Positions 1-9,431 of a stretch of 64,000 nt of DNA are shown here, one piece after another (the stretch's first letter is position 1; each line of letters starts with the position of its first letter). Under the pieces are notes generated by a model. It did no database searches. It was not told the origin of the DNA and saw only the letters and a program-made list of their open reading frames with translations. This stretch comes from Cyclobacteriaceae bacterium (GTDB lineage Bacteria > Bacteroidota > Bacteroidia > Cytophagales > Cyclobacteriaceae): assembly GCA_012033595.1 (NCBI GenBank), contig JAAUQL010000010.1:18283-82282 (forward strand), in the 5' to 3' direction. Made by a program: the position numbers and the translations under genes.

Positions 1-498
1 CCCAACACCCAGTCGGCCGTGTTGGAATATGCCGATGGCAAAATACTGCAATTTGAAGTGAGGGGGCTGGATACCAATGGCGAGGGTTCATTGGGCATCA
101 AAATCGGTAATATTTTTTATGGTACCGAAGGTTATATGGAAGTGAACGGTAGCCACTGGAAAACTTTTCTTGGCAAAGACGGTCTGCCAGGCCCCAGCTC
201 AGATCAGGAGGTTCAGGAAGAAAAACCTTCGGCTTATTTGGCCGCGCCGGGTGGGGGAGGCCACTATGCCAACTTTATCGCTGCCGTGCGATCTGGCAAC
301 AAAGCCGATCTGACTTGCGATATTTATGAAGGCTTTTTATCTACGGCTTTACCACATTTGGCCAATATTTCCTATCGAGTGGGTGGGCAAGCGCTCATGT
401 TCAATTCTGATACCGAGCAATTTGTAAATAATGAAGGAGCCAACGCTTTGCTCACAAGACAATATCGGGAGCCATACGTGGTGCCGGATAAAGTTTAA
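1..498 (+). CDS. Gfo/Idh/MocA family oxidoreductase, C-terminal part
   Basis: The gene enters from the left edge of the window; the frame is open from base 1 and ends with TAA at 496-498, leaving about 165 residues. The visible part matches the C-terminal substrate domain of Gfo/Idh/MocA NAD(P)-dependent sugar oxidoreductases: a GTEG turn after a beta strand near residue 40, then a closing helix region with NFIAAVRSGNKADLTCDI and HLANISYRVG, typical of the Bacteroidota exported subgroup. The Rossmann domain lies outside the window, so substrate and signal peptide cannot be judged. Family call is fairly sure; the reaction is not known. Confidence 0.75.
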   Translation, partial: PNTQSAVLEYADGKILQFEVRGLDTNGEGSLGIKIGNIFYGTEGYMEVNGSHWKTFLGKDGLPGPSSDQEVQEEKPSAYLAAPGGGGHYANFIAAVRSGNKADLTCDIYEGFLSTALPHLANISYRVGGQALMFNSDTEQFVNNEGANALLTRQYREPYVVPDKV

Positions 499-593
499 TA
501 ATTAAATTAGTGCCCTGGTTATGCAAATTATCCCGCTGTGGCAAGTGACCGGGGCATTATTTAAAACCATAGTGCCAGACCTCAAATTAACCT

Positions 594-1149
594 ATGGAGC
601 ACCTGTACCCCGACAAAAATGATGTTTACCCCGGCTTAGAGCTCGAAGCTTTCAAGGAGGTGTATCATGTATTTTTTAGGCAGGTATATTCATTTGTAAG
701 TCGTTTTTCGCTCAGAAGCGAAGATACCGAAGAGATAGTACAGGATGTTTTCATGAAATTGTGGGAAAAGCGAATTAGCATAGATCCTGAAAAAAATCTA
801 TCAAGTTTACTGTTTACCATTGCCCAACATCTGGTAATAGATAAAATCAGAAAATACGCCGCGGAAAAAAGGCAAATAGACTTTTTGAAAGAAGGAGTGG
901 TGGCTGCTACCACCAGCGAAAATACGGCACAATTGCTGAACTTCTACGAGCTATTGGGGATCGTTTCCAAATTGGTGGATGGGCTTCCGGACAAAAGGAG
1001 GTCAATTTTTAAGCTGAGCCGTGAAAAAGGTTTTACATATAAAGAAATAGCCGATTTCTCAGGGAACGGTAGAAAAGCAAATGACAATGGCCTTAAAGAC
1101 GCTCAAACAAGGCCTCAAATCGCAGTATGGTATTTCGATTGATCTCTGA
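594..1149 (+). pseudogene. ECF RNA polymerase sigma-70 factor, Bacteroidetes expansion type, frameshifted in sigma4
   Basis: Region sigma2 is clear (EEIVQDVFMKLWEKR near residue 50, then IAQHLVIDKIRKY). Sigma4 begins normally at FTYKEIADF, but from 1057 the family-like sequence (SQGTVEKQMTMALKTLKQ) continues in another frame to a stop at 1147-1149. The uninterrupted frame instead ends in unrelated residues at 1142. A small deletion, which would remove about two residues plus the frame, or an insertion at about 1057-1060 explains this. The recognition helix that should read the -35 element would be lost. Such sigma factors normally sit before a FecR-like anti-sigma gene; none follows. It is either a pseudogene or a sequence error. 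Confidence 0.75.
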
Positions 1150-1336
1150 AATTTTCCCGTATTGCTCAACGCTTCACAGTGGTAGTGATAGGACCATGTA
1201 TGATAGCTTGGGAACGATGCACATGGCTGATGCCAAATCGTGCCAAATAAGCTGCGCTTCACAACATTATGCTCGCCGGCATAGTTGTAAGCATGACACC
1301 TTCGATTAATATTAAGGTAATGTATATACAATTTAT
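1150..1336. other. Intergenic stretch after the sigma gene
   Basis: No gene is supported here. Short open frames exist on both strands but have no recognisable content and no plausible starts. I could not recognise a FecR anti-sigma relic. Confidence 0.4.
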
Positions 1337-1344
1337 TATGTTTG
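1337..1344 (+). promoter_or_regulatory. Probable -7 promoter element for nadAB
   Basis: TATGTTTG is an exact match to the Bacteroidota -7 consensus TAnnTTTG and lies 18 bases before the nadA ATG. No convincing -33 TTG is seen at the usual distance, so the assignment is tentative. Confidence 0.4.
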
Positions 1345-1362
1345 CGCGCTAATTGAAGAAGT

Positions 1363-2364
1363 ATGGAAATGCAAGTACAGCACTCACTTGAGCAATATGG
1401 CTATCTGAACCTTCCCGTAGATCCGAAAATAGATCTGGTATCTGAAATAAAAAGGCTTAAAAAAGAAAAAAATGCCCTCATACTGGGGCATTATTATATT
1501 ACCGGCGATTTGCAGGATATTTCAGATTATACCGGCGACAGCCTTGGCCTAAGCCAACAAGCGCAAGACACCCAGGCGGATATTATTGTTTTTTTGGGGG
1601 TGCATTTTATGGCGGAGACCGCAAAAATATTAAACCCAAATAAAAAAGTACTGATTCCTGACCTTAAGGCTGGATGCTCCCTGGCGGAATCTGCCCCTGC
1701 CGACAAATTTGCCGCATTCAAGGCTGCACATCCGGGTCATCAGGTGATTTCATATATCAACTGCTCCGCCGAGATCAAGGCTTTGTCGGACGTGATCTGT
1801 ACCTCTTCCAATGCTCAATTGATAGTAGACAGTTTTCCTGAAGACCAAAAACTCATTTTTGCCCCTGATAAAAATCTGGGCAATTACATCAATAGTGTCA
1901 CAGGCAGGAATATGATATTGTGGGATGGAGCCTGCATGGTGCACGAAAAATATTCGCTGGAAAAAATACTTGATTTGAAAGCCCGGTACCCTGAGGCGGA
2001 TTTTATCGCCCATCCCGAATGTGAAAAGCCGGTGCTTATCGCGGCTGATTTTGTTGGTTCCACCACTGCTTTGTTGAAATATTCTCAAAAGAGTGCCAAA
2101 CAAAAATTTATTGTAGCCACCGAAAGTGGCATCCTGCACCAAATGCAAAAGGACAGTCCGGACAAAGTATTTATTCCAGCCCCGGCGATTGATTCTACCT
2201 GCGGGTGCAACGATTGCTCTTTTATGAAATTGAATACAATGGAAAAGCTCTATTTGTGTCTGGAATTTGAGCAGCCGGAATTGAAGATGGATCCGGAACT
2301 TATGCAAAAGGCCAAAGCTCCATTGCTTAAGATGCTTGAAATATCCAGGAAATTAAAAAATTAA
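1363..2364 (+). CDS. nadA: Quinolinate synthase NadA
   Basis: Condenses iminoaspartate with dihydroxyacetone phosphate to quinolinate in de novo NAD synthesis; cytoplasmic, with a [4Fe-4S] cluster. At 333 residues the length is usual. Visible markers are [21 protein letters not shown] near the N-terminus, the first cluster cysteine in [22 protein letters not shown], a second cysteine in HPEC, and [14 protein letters not shown] carrying the third. The ATG at 1363 sits just after a Bacteroidota-like -7 element. nadB follows after 11 bases on the same strand, so the two enzymes acting in succession are co-transcribed. nadC is not in the window. Confidence 0.95.
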   Translation: MEMQVQHSLEQYGYLNLPVDPKIDLVSEIKRLKKEKNALILGHYYITGDLQDISDYTGDSLGLSQQAQDTQADIIVFLGVHFMAETAKILNPNKKVLIPDLKAGCSLAESAPADKFAAFKAAHPGHQVISYINCSAEIKALSDVICTSSNAQLIVDSFPEDQKLIFAPDKNLGNYINSVTGRNMILWDGACMVHEKYSLEKILDLKARYPEADFIAHPECEKPVLIAADFVGSTTALLKYSQKSAKQKFIVATESGILHQMQKDSPDKVFIPAPAIDSTCGCNDCSFMKLNTMEKLYLCLEFEQPELKMDPELMQKAKAPLLKMLEISRKLKN

Positions 2365-2375
2365 ACCCTACACTT

Positions 2376-3968
2376 TTGTCTTCAATCATCAATTCAGACT
2401 ACCTGGTAATAGGCAGCGGAATCGCGGGCTTGAGTTTTGCCCTGAAAGTGGCTGACCACGGATCGGTAAATATCATCTCGAAACGTGTTGCCGGAGAAGC
2501 AAATACATCGTATGCCCAGGGGGGTATAGCTTCCGTTACCACAGATACAGATAGTATCCAAAAGCACATCGACGACACGCTTATTGCCGGAGCGGGTCTC
2601 TGCCATCATGACGCCGTAGAATCGGCACTTTCCAATGCGCCGGAGCGGATCAGGGATCTGGTGGAGTGGGGGGTCAATTTTACCCGCACAGACAATGGCA
2701 GCTTCGACCTGGCCCGGGAAGGTGGGCATTCTGAATATCGCGTACTCCATGCCGCCGACATGACCGGAGCAGAGATCGAAAGAGCCTTGTTGGAAAAAGC
2801 CAGACAGCATCGCAATATCAATATCTATGAAAACCACCTTGCTATAGATATCATTACCGAGCATCAAGTGCTGGGCAATTTGCAATCTGCGTTTAATATC
2901 TGCTTTGGCGCCTATGTATTGTCCGAAAAGGACAATGTCGTTGTGCCCTTTCAAGCCAGCTATACGGTGATAGCCACAGGGGGCGCCTCCAGGGTTTTTT
3001 TACATTCCACCAATCCCGAAATTGCCACAGGTGATGGCGTGGCCATGGCTTATCGGGCTGGGGTACGAATTGCCAATATGGAATTTGTTCAATTTCATCC
3101 GACCTCACTTTACAATCCGGGTAAACGCTCCTTTCTGATATCAGAGGCTTTGCGCGGATTTGGGGGGCTTTTGATCAATGGAGACCACGAGCGCTTTATG
3201 CCAAAATACGATGCAAGGGCCGAATTGGCTCCCCGCGACATTGTAGCCCGTGGCATCGATGCCGAAATGAAGAAGAGGAGGGAAGATTGTGTATTTCTGG
3301 ACATGCGACACCTGGATAGTGCAGAAGTTACCTCCCGCTTTCCGAATATTTATCAGCATTGCAAAGATGCGCTCCAAATTGATATTTCTAAAGACCTGAT
3401 CCCTGTGGTGCCAGCGGCGCATTATTTCTGTGGTGGCATTATGACCAGCCTCAATGGTCAAACCTCGATGCAAAACCTGTACGCTCTGGGGGAGGCGGCA
3501 CACACAGGCCTGCATGGTGCCAACCGCTTGGCGAGCAATAGCCTCATGGAAGGATTGGCTTTTAGCCACAATGCAGCCATGAAAGTGATCAACAAGCGTC
3601 CCAGAAATTTTGGCTCGGTCATCATCCCCGACTGGGACGAATCGGGTATAGTAGATGAAAAAGAATGGGTGCTCACCCGTCACAACCTGAAAGAAATCCA
3701 GAACATTATGTGGGGATACGTGGGCATAGTGCGCAGCAAAAAGCAGCTCAACCGCGCCAAGCGACGGGTGCATGTCATCTATCAGGAAATCGAAGATTAT
3801 TACAAAAAATCAAAAATATCGGGCGATCTGGTCGAATTGCGCAATCTGGCAGCCATTGCTTTTTTGATTATCACATCGGCCTTGCGCAGAAATGAAAGCA
3901 GGGGCTTGCACCACATGACCGACTATCCCGACAAGAGTGATAAATATTTAAAAGACACAATTATTTAG
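2376..3968 (+). CDS. nadB: L-aspartate oxidase NadB
   Basis: FAD flavoprotein that oxidises L-aspartate to iminoaspartate, the substrate of NadA. It has 530 residues, normal for the family. The dinucleotide-binding motif GSGIAGLSFA is at residues 13-22; the flavin-covering region has SYAQGGIASV, the substrate region EGGHSEYRVLHA and FVQFHPTSLY, and the C-terminal flavin segment GLHGANRLASNSLMEGLAF. No in-frame ATG precedes the FAD motif, so a TTG start at 2376 is used, 11 bases after nadA. The C-terminal helical domain of the succinate dehydrogenase/fumarate reductase family is present (LKEIQNIMWGYVGIVRSKK). Confidence 0.95.
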   Translation: MSSIINSDYLVIGSGIAGLSFALKVADHGSVNIISKRVAGEANTSYAQGGIASVTTDTDSIQKHIDDTLIAGAGLCHHDAVESALSNAPERIRDLVEWGVNFTRTDNGSFDLAREGGHSEYRVLHAADMTGAEIERALLEKARQHRNINIYENHLAIDIITEHQVLGNLQSAFNICFGAYVLSEKDNVVVPFQASYTVIATGGASRVFLHSTNPEIATGDGVAMAYRAGVRIANMEFVQFHPTSLYNPGKRSFLISEALRGFGGLLINGDHERFMPKYDARAELAPRDIVARGIDAEMKKRREDCVFLDMRHLDSAEVTSRFPNIYQHCKDALQIDISKDLIPVVPAAHYFCGGIMTSLNGQTSMQNLYALGEAAHTGLHGANRLASNSLMEGLAFSHNAAMKVINKRPRNFGSVIIPDWDESGIVDEKEWVLTRHNLKEIQNIMWGYVGIVRSKKQLNRAKRRVHVIYQEIEDYYKKSKISGDLVELRNLAAIAFLIITSALRRNESRGLHHMTDYPDKSDKYLKDTII

Positions 3969-3987
3969 AATCATTCTAAAAACTTAT

Positions 3988-3995
3988 TAGCTTTG
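3988..3995 (+). promoter_or_regulatory. Probable -7 promoter element for korAB
   Basis: TAGCTTTG matches TAnnTTTG and is followed by an 86-base leader before the korA ATG. A matching -33 TTG is not obvious. Confidence 0.35.
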
Positions 3996-4081
3996 CGCCG
4001 AGTGTTAACAAAACCGTGGTTTATCCGGTTTTGATTTTGTTCGGTTAGCTACAGGAGCGCATATAAAATCAAACTAATCGA

Positions 4082-5920
4082 ATGAGTAAAATTATTGAAG
4101 AAAAGCAGAATGTGGTCATCAAATTTGCTGGTGATTCGGGCGATGGGATGCAGTTGGTGGGTACACAGTTTACTAACAATACTGCTTCCGTAGGCCATGA
4201 TCTAGGCACTTTCCCCGATTTCCCGGCCGAAATCCGTGCCCCACAAGGTACCTTGCCAGGTGTTTCTGGCTTTCAAATCCACTTTGGCAGTACAGAAATT
4301 TATACGCCCGGCGATACCTGCGATGTGCTGGTGGCTATGAATGCAGCAGCACTAAAAAGCAACCTGCGCAACGTCAACCAGAATGGCATCATAATATTAA
4401 ATACCGCAGGCTTTGACTCACGCAACCTTAAACTCGCCGGATATCAGGACAATCCACTTGACGGAGACCTTCTCAATGGGTTTATTGTCTATAAAATCGA
4501 CATCACCAAACTGACCCGGGATGCCCTCGAAGAAGTGGAGCTGGGCGTCAGGGACAAAGACCGGTCGAAGAATATGTTTGTGCTGGGCTTCATCTATTGG
4601 TTGTACAACAGGACACCGGAGAATACCATTCAGTTTATCGAAAGGAAGTTTAAAAATGATGAGGTAGTACGTGAGGCCAATATCAGAGCATTGAAGGCGG
4701 GATACAATTACGCCGACATCACCGAGGCCTTTTCGAGCCGTTTTAAAGTGCAACCTGCCAAGATGGCTCCCGGAACCTATCGCAGTATTACGGGAAACCC
4801 TGCGCTGGCTCTGGGGCTGATCGCCGCCGCGCAAAAGACGGGCTTACAACTGTTCTATGGTACATATCCCATCACCCCGGCCAGCGATATTTTGCACGAA
4901 TTAGCCAGACACAAGAACTTCAATGTAAAAACCTTTCAGGCCGAAGATGAGATCGCAGCGATATGTTCCAGTATTGGTGCTGCATTTGGTGGCAATCTGG
5001 GCATCACTGGTACCAGTGGTCCGGGATTGGCGCTGAAGGCAGAAGCTATGGGTCTGGCAGTAATGCTGGAACTGCCATTGATCATACTCAACGTACAGCG
5101 AGCCGGCCCCAGCACCGGACTGCCTACCAAAACCGAACAATCTGATTTGCTACAGGCGGTTTACGGTCGAAATGGCGAATGCCCCATGCCGGTAATTGCC
5201 GCAAGCACTCCTTCCTCATGTTTTGAGGTGGCTTACAAAGCTGTTAAAATGGCTTTGGAGCACATGACGCCCGTATTGGTGCTCAGCGACGGATACATTG
5301 CCAATGGTGCCGAGCCCTGGAAATTTCCTAAAGCGGCAGATCTGGATGAAATTAATGTGTCGGTAGTCACGAGCAAAGAAAGCGAGGAAAAGTTCATGCC
5401 CTACCTGAGAGACGAAAACCTGGTTCGCCAATGGGCCGTGCCAGGCACCGAAGGACTTGAACACAGAATTGGAGGATTGGAAAAAGAAGATGTGACCGGC
5501 AGCGTGTCTTATGATCCGGAAAATCACCAGAAGATGGTGAAAATTCGTGAAGCCAAGGTGGAAAAGATCGCTGAGTTTATCCCCGAACAAGAAGTGGATT
5601 CGGGCAAAGAATCGGGTAAAATTCTGGTTTTGGGTTGGGGTTCTACCTACGGATCCATCAAGAGTGCAGTGACTGAGCTTATCCATGAAGGATATGATGT
5701 GTCGCACGCTCACCTTACTTATATCAAGCCATTCCCAAGGAATTTGGGAGAGTTGTTGCACCGGTTCGAGAAAGTCCTGATACCTGAGATCAATAATGGC
5801 CAATTGATCAAAATGATCAGGGATAAATACCTGATCGATGCAAAAGGTTATAATAAAATAAAGGGTACACCCATTACCAAAAACGAACTAAAGGAAGAAA
5901 TCATAAAGATGTATTCCTAA
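4082..5920 (+). CDS. korA: 2-oxoacid:ferredoxin oxidoreductase subunit alpha (gamma-alpha fusion)
   Basis: With KorB it decarboxylates a 2-oxoacid, probably 2-oxoglutarate, to the CoA thioester and reduces ferredoxin. The 612-residue protein starts with the gamma domain (FAGDSGDGMQLVGTQFT, residues 14-30), followed by the pyrimidine-binding alpha domain from about residue 230: YPITPASDILHELA, FQAEDEIAAICSSIGAAFGG, TSGPGLALKAEAMGLAV and NVQRAGPSTGLPTKTEQSDL. The gamma-alpha fusion and its length are the usual Bacteroidota KorA form. korB follows 62 bases downstream. Substrate choice (2-oxoglutarate or another 2-oxoacid) is inferred from family resemblance, not from a specific residue. Confidence 0.9.
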   Translation: MSKIIEEKQNVVIKFAGDSGDGMQLVGTQFTNNTASVGHDLGTFPDFPAEIRAPQGTLPGVSGFQIHFGSTEIYTPGDTCDVLVAMNAAALKSNLRNVNQNGIIILNTAGFDSRNLKLAGYQDNPLDGDLLNGFIVYKIDITKLTRDALEEVELGVRDKDRSKNMFVLGFIYWLYNRTPENTIQFIERKFKNDEVVREANIRALKAGYNYADITEAFSSRFKVQPAKMAPGTYRSITGNPALALGLIAAAQKTGLQLFYGTYPITPASDILHELARHKNFNVKTFQAEDEIAAICSSIGAAFGGNLGITGTSGPGLALKAEAMGLAVMLELPLIILNVQRAGPSTGLPTKTEQSDLLQAVYGRNGECPMPVIAASTPSSCFEVAYKAVKMALEHMTPVLVLSDGYIANGAEPWKFPKAADLDEINVSVVTSKESEEKFMPYLRDENLVRQWAVPGTEGLEHRIGGLEKEDVTGSVSYDPENHQKMVKIREAKVEKIAEFIPEQEVDSGKESGKILVLGWGSTYGSIKSAVTELIHEGYDVSHAHLTYIKPFPRNLGELLHRFEKVLIPEINNGQLIKMIRDKYLIDAKGYNKIKGTPITKNELKEEIIKMYS

Positions 5921-5982
5921 TTCAATCAAAATCAAACTTCATGTATTCCAATATTCATTGATTGGAATAAAAAAATATAGCT

Positions 5983-7050
5983 ATGAAAATTAAAGCTCCA
6001 ATACGAAAAGCGACCATTCCTAAACCGGAAATTGAAAACAATGGAGGTCTTTCATCAAAGGATTTTGTATCGGGTCAGGAGGTAAGGTGGTGCCCTGGAT
6101 GTGGCGATTACTCCATTTTAAAGCAGATGCAGACCATATTGCCACAAATTGGCGTCGACAAGAAAGATATCGTGTTCATTTCTGGCATTGGTTGCTCCTC
6201 ACGCTTCCCATACTATCTCGATACTTTTGGAATGCACAGTATCCATGGGCGCGCCACGGCCATAGCCAGCGGTCTAAAAGCCACACGACCTGAGCTCAGT
6301 ATATGGGTGGTAAGCGGAGACGGCGACGGTCTATCCATTGGTGGCAACCACATGGCTCACCTCTTGCGGAGGAATTTTAATGTCAATGTCCTGCTTTTCA
6401 ATAATGAAATATATGGACTTACCAAGGGTCAGTATTCGCCTACCTCCAAGGTATCTACGGTTACCAAATCCACACCACTAGGCTCTATCGATCATCCATT
6501 TAACCCGGCGGCTTTTGCTATGGGATCTGATGGGAGTTTTATAGCTCGTACTATGGATCGCGACCCCAAGCATTTACAAACCATGCTGTTGAGATCGCAT
6601 GTACACAGTGGCACTTCGTTTCTGGAGATTTATCAGAACTGCAATATTTTTAATGACGGAGCATTTTTTGACTATACTGAAAAAGAATCTAAGCCCGGCA
6701 ATGCCCTGTTTGTAGAGCATGGTAAACCTATGCGCTTTGGCGCCGACAATGAATATGGTATAAGACTCGATGGCACCAGGCCACAGGTGATAAAAATTGG
6801 TGACGAATATGGCGTGGAAGATGTATGGGTACATGATGAAAAAGATATCATCAAAGCCAATATACTGATCAGGATGGAGGCCAATTATCCGGACGAAAAG
6901 CTGCCAAGACCATTTGGAGTATTCTATGAAACCAATCGGCCCAACTACGAAGTGCTCATGCAGCAACAAGTGGACAACGCATTGGTGCAAAAAGGAAAAG
7001 GAGATTTGGATGCATTGATTGCCGGAAATGAAACCTGGGTGATCAATTGA
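5983..7050 (+). CDS. korB: 2-oxoacid:ferredoxin oxidoreductase subunit beta
   Basis: Thiamine diphosphate-binding catalytic subunit that partners KorA. It has 355 residues. WCPGCGDYSILK near residue 36 and GIGCSSRFPYY hold conserved cysteines; the TPP/Mg motif is GDGDGLSIGGNH near residue 112, followed by the usual NNEIYGLTKGQYSPTS. Ends with a C-terminal extension typical of the Bacteroidota enzyme. Same strand as korA, in one operon; a hairpin lies between it and the convergent tyrA. Confidence 0.92.
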   Translation: MKIKAPIRKATIPKPEIENNGGLSSKDFVSGQEVRWCPGCGDYSILKQMQTILPQIGVDKKDIVFISGIGCSSRFPYYLDTFGMHSIHGRATAIASGLKATRPELSIWVVSGDGDGLSIGGNHMAHLLRRNFNVNVLLFNNEIYGLTKGQYSPTSKVSTVTKSTPLGSIDHPFNPAAFAMGSDGSFIARTMDRDPKHLQTMLLRSHVHSGTSFLEIYQNCNIFNDGAFFDYTEKESKPGNALFVEHGKPMRFGADNEYGIRLDGTRPQVIKIGDEYGVEDVWVHDEKDIIKANILIRMEANYPDEKLPRPFGVFYETNRPNYEVLMQQQVDNALVQKGKGDLDALIAGNETWVIN

Positions 7051-7123
7051 AGTGGGATTGATGATGCACCGTAGTGAATCTGACCGGAAAAGCGCAAACA
7101 GGCAAAGGGAATAAGAATAAAAA

Positions 7124-7144
7124 ATGGGGTGACCATCACCCCAT
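7124..7144 (-). terminator. Hairpin terminator between korB and tyrA
   Basis: A perfect 9-bp stem (ATGGGGTGA / TCACCCCAT) with a 3-base loop. On the minus strand it is followed by a T-rich run, so it best serves the tyrA transcript; it may also slow korAB transcription from the other side. Confidence 0.6.
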
Positions 7145-7185
7145 GCGTCAGTGCTGGCCGTCGTGTACTAGTGACTCACCGTAAC

Positions 7186-8043
7186 TTAGCCCTTTTCTAT
7201 ACCCATCAGTACCCTGCGTATTTCGTTGGCTTTTTCCATCATTTGATGGCTTTGTTCTTCAGCGCCGTCATCAATTATCTGTTTGAATTTAGTGAGCTGT
7301 TTTATATAAGCATCCAGGGCACAAGATACATTGGAGGCATTTTGTTTGAGGATGGGCGCCCACATGTCAGGGGAGCTTTTGGCAAGCCTCACCGTGGACG
7401 AAAAGCCAGATCCTGCCATGGTAAAAATGCTCTTTTCGTCTTTTTCTTTTTCCAATACGGTGAGCCCCAGGGCAAACGAACTGATGTGGCTAAGGTGCGA
7501 AACATAAGCTATATGCCGGTCGTGCTCGTCGCTGGGCATGTAGGTAATATGCATATCGAGTTTTTTGAATATATCTACGATCTTGGCCAGATACGCTTTG
7601 TTGCTTTTTTCTTTTTCGCAGATGATGAGCTGTTTGGTTTTGAACAAGCCGGCAAATGCTGCTTCAGGTCCGGAATTTTCGGTACCGGCTATAGGGTGAC
7701 AAGAAATGTATTGTTCCCTTTTTGGATGATTTTCCACAATATTATTGAAGCTCGATTTGGTGGAACCCAAGTCGATGAGTATGGCCTTCTGCGGAAGAAT
7801 ATTGAGCGCTTCTATCAACTGGCGGTTGATCACATTTACCGGAGTGGCCAGTACCACCAGATCAGAAGATTTTACCGCCTGGGTAAAATGCATCATTTCG
7901 TCCACTATGCCCAGCTGTTTGGCTAGCTTACCGTGGGCAGCGTTGGTATCAACACCAATAAAATGATGGCCATTTTCTATGGATTTGAGCCCAAGGGCAA
8001 ATGAACCTCCCAACAATCCAACCCCAACTATACTGATTTTCAT
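7186..8043 (-). CDS. tyrA: Prephenate dehydrogenase TyrA
   Basis: Oxidative decarboxylation of prephenate to 4-hydroxyphenylpyruvate in tyrosine synthesis, NAD(P)-dependent. It has 285 residues. The Rossmann motif GVGLLGGSFALGLK starts at residue 7; downstream are LATPVNVI, DLGSTKSSF and the catalytic-region motif HPIAGTENSGPEAA. The start overlaps the stop of the upstream aminotransferase gene (ATGA, 8040-8043), which implies translational coupling. A chorismate mutase/DAHP synthase gene that often follows in this phylum is absent here. Confidence 0.92.
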   Translation of the reverse strand: MKISIVGVGLLGGSFALGLKSIENGHHFIGVDTNAAHGKLAKQLGIVDEMMHFTQAVKSSDLVVLATPVNVINRQLIEALNILPQKAILIDLGSTKSSFNNIVENHPKREQYISCHPIAGTENSGPEAAFAGLFKTKQLIICEKEKSNKAYLAKIVDIFKKLDMHITYMPSDEHDRHIAYVSHLSHISSFALGLTVLEKEKDEKSIFTMAGSGFSSTVRLAKSSPDMWAPILKQNASNVSCALDAYIKQLTKFKQIIDDGAEEQSHQMMEKANEIRRVLMGIEKG

Positions 8044-9214
8044 ATTTTTGCCACTTCAAAATCTTCGACTCTTGCCAATACCTTTTTGAGCAATTCCTGC
8101 TTCACGCAAAGCGACACCCTGATGTAGCTGTTGCCTTTTTCGCCATATACCATTCCCGGCGTCACAAAAATGTCTTTTTCATAAAGCAGATAGTCGGCCA
8201 GACGCGCAGATTTACCTATGGCGCCATTGACTTTGGCCCAGATAAACATGCCGGTTTGTGTTTTGTCGTAGGTGCAGCCTAGCTTGTCGAGCAATTGATA
8301 TAAGAGTTCACGTCTTTTTCTATACTCATCATTTCGTTCGTCGTGCCAGCTTGCCGGGTTGTCAAATGCAGCGACGGCAGCCAGTTGCATCGGCTTAAAC
8401 ATCCCGGAATCTACATTGCTTTTTACTTTTAAAATGGCATCGAGATAGTCTTGGTGTCCTGCCACCCAGCCAATTCTCCATCCGGCCATGTTGTGGGACT
8501 TGCTCATCGAATTGAGCTCCACAGATACCTCCCTGGCGTCCGGAATTGCCAGCAGGCTGAGAGGCTTGCCTTCGTTGAGCACCAGGCTGTAAGGATTGTC
8601 GTGGCAAATAAGTATGTTGTTTTTTTGGCAAAGGCCACGATCGATTCAAATACCGCTGCATCTGCTCTGGCTCCGGTGGGCATGTTTGGGTAATTGATCC
8701 ACATCAGCTTTACCTGATCGAGGTTCATTTGTTCTATGGCGTCTAAATCAGGCCGGTAATTCTCGCTTTCGATCATCGGGTAGCTGATGGCTTTTCCGCC
8801 GACCATCTCCGCCACAGCTCCATACGAGGGATAGCCCAGCTCTGGCACCAATACTTTATCGCCCGGGTTGAGAAATGCCAGTGAAATATGCGTAATACCT
8901 TCTTTACTCCCAATAAGAGGTAATATTTCCGTTTCGGAATTTAAGTCGACCCCATAGATTTTTTGCATCCAGCCCCCAATTGCTTTTCTTAGTTCGGGGA
9001 TGCTCCTATACGCCTGGTAGCCATGGTTGTCCGAAATATTAGATTGTTTGTTCAGCTCGTCTATGGTGGCTTGCGATGGCATCATATCTGGATTGCCTAT
9101 GGCAATATTAATGATGTCTCTGCCCTTGGCCATCAGGTTCCTCACCTCTTGCAACTTCACTGAAAAGTAGTATTCCTGCGTTGTTTTTAGCCTGTCTGCG
9201 GTATCTATTATCAT
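8040..9214 (-). CDS. Class I/II pyridoxal-phosphate aminotransferase (frameshifted)
   Basis: Probably the aromatic or aspartate-type aminotransferase that pairs with TyrA. The N-terminal part (from 9214) contains IAIGNPDMMPSQATIDEL, YPSYGAVAEMVGGKA and NYPNMPTGARAD; the C-terminal part contains the PLP lysine region SMSKSHNMAGWRIGWVAG. They are in different frames. The native junction AFAKKNNILICHDNPYSLV is recovered by adding one A to a run of seven (T7 at 8620-8626 on the plus strand); the restored protein has 391 residues, the normal size. Either a sequencing error in the homopolymer, a real mutation, or much less likely slippage recoding. It overlaps tyrA by 4 bases. Confidence 0.85.
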
Positions 9215-9431
9215 AATAATCTGTTGCCTGCTATCTCCGGTTTATTCACAAAAATATGCCGTGGCGAAAATGAAACGGCGAATTTACTTACACTTCGTTG
9301 TATAATAAACACTTTTGGGCTTATTTTATTCATCGGCGACTACTGGATATCCAATGGTTTGTGTTTGATTTTAATTCAGGCTAGGCTCCGATGAACTCAA
9401 CATTACAGGAAACACTATAAATGACCTTCAA

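Noticed and set aside
7129..7926. Plus-strand open frame of 265 codons
   Set aside because: Antisense shadow of tyrA, whose protein motifs are clear.
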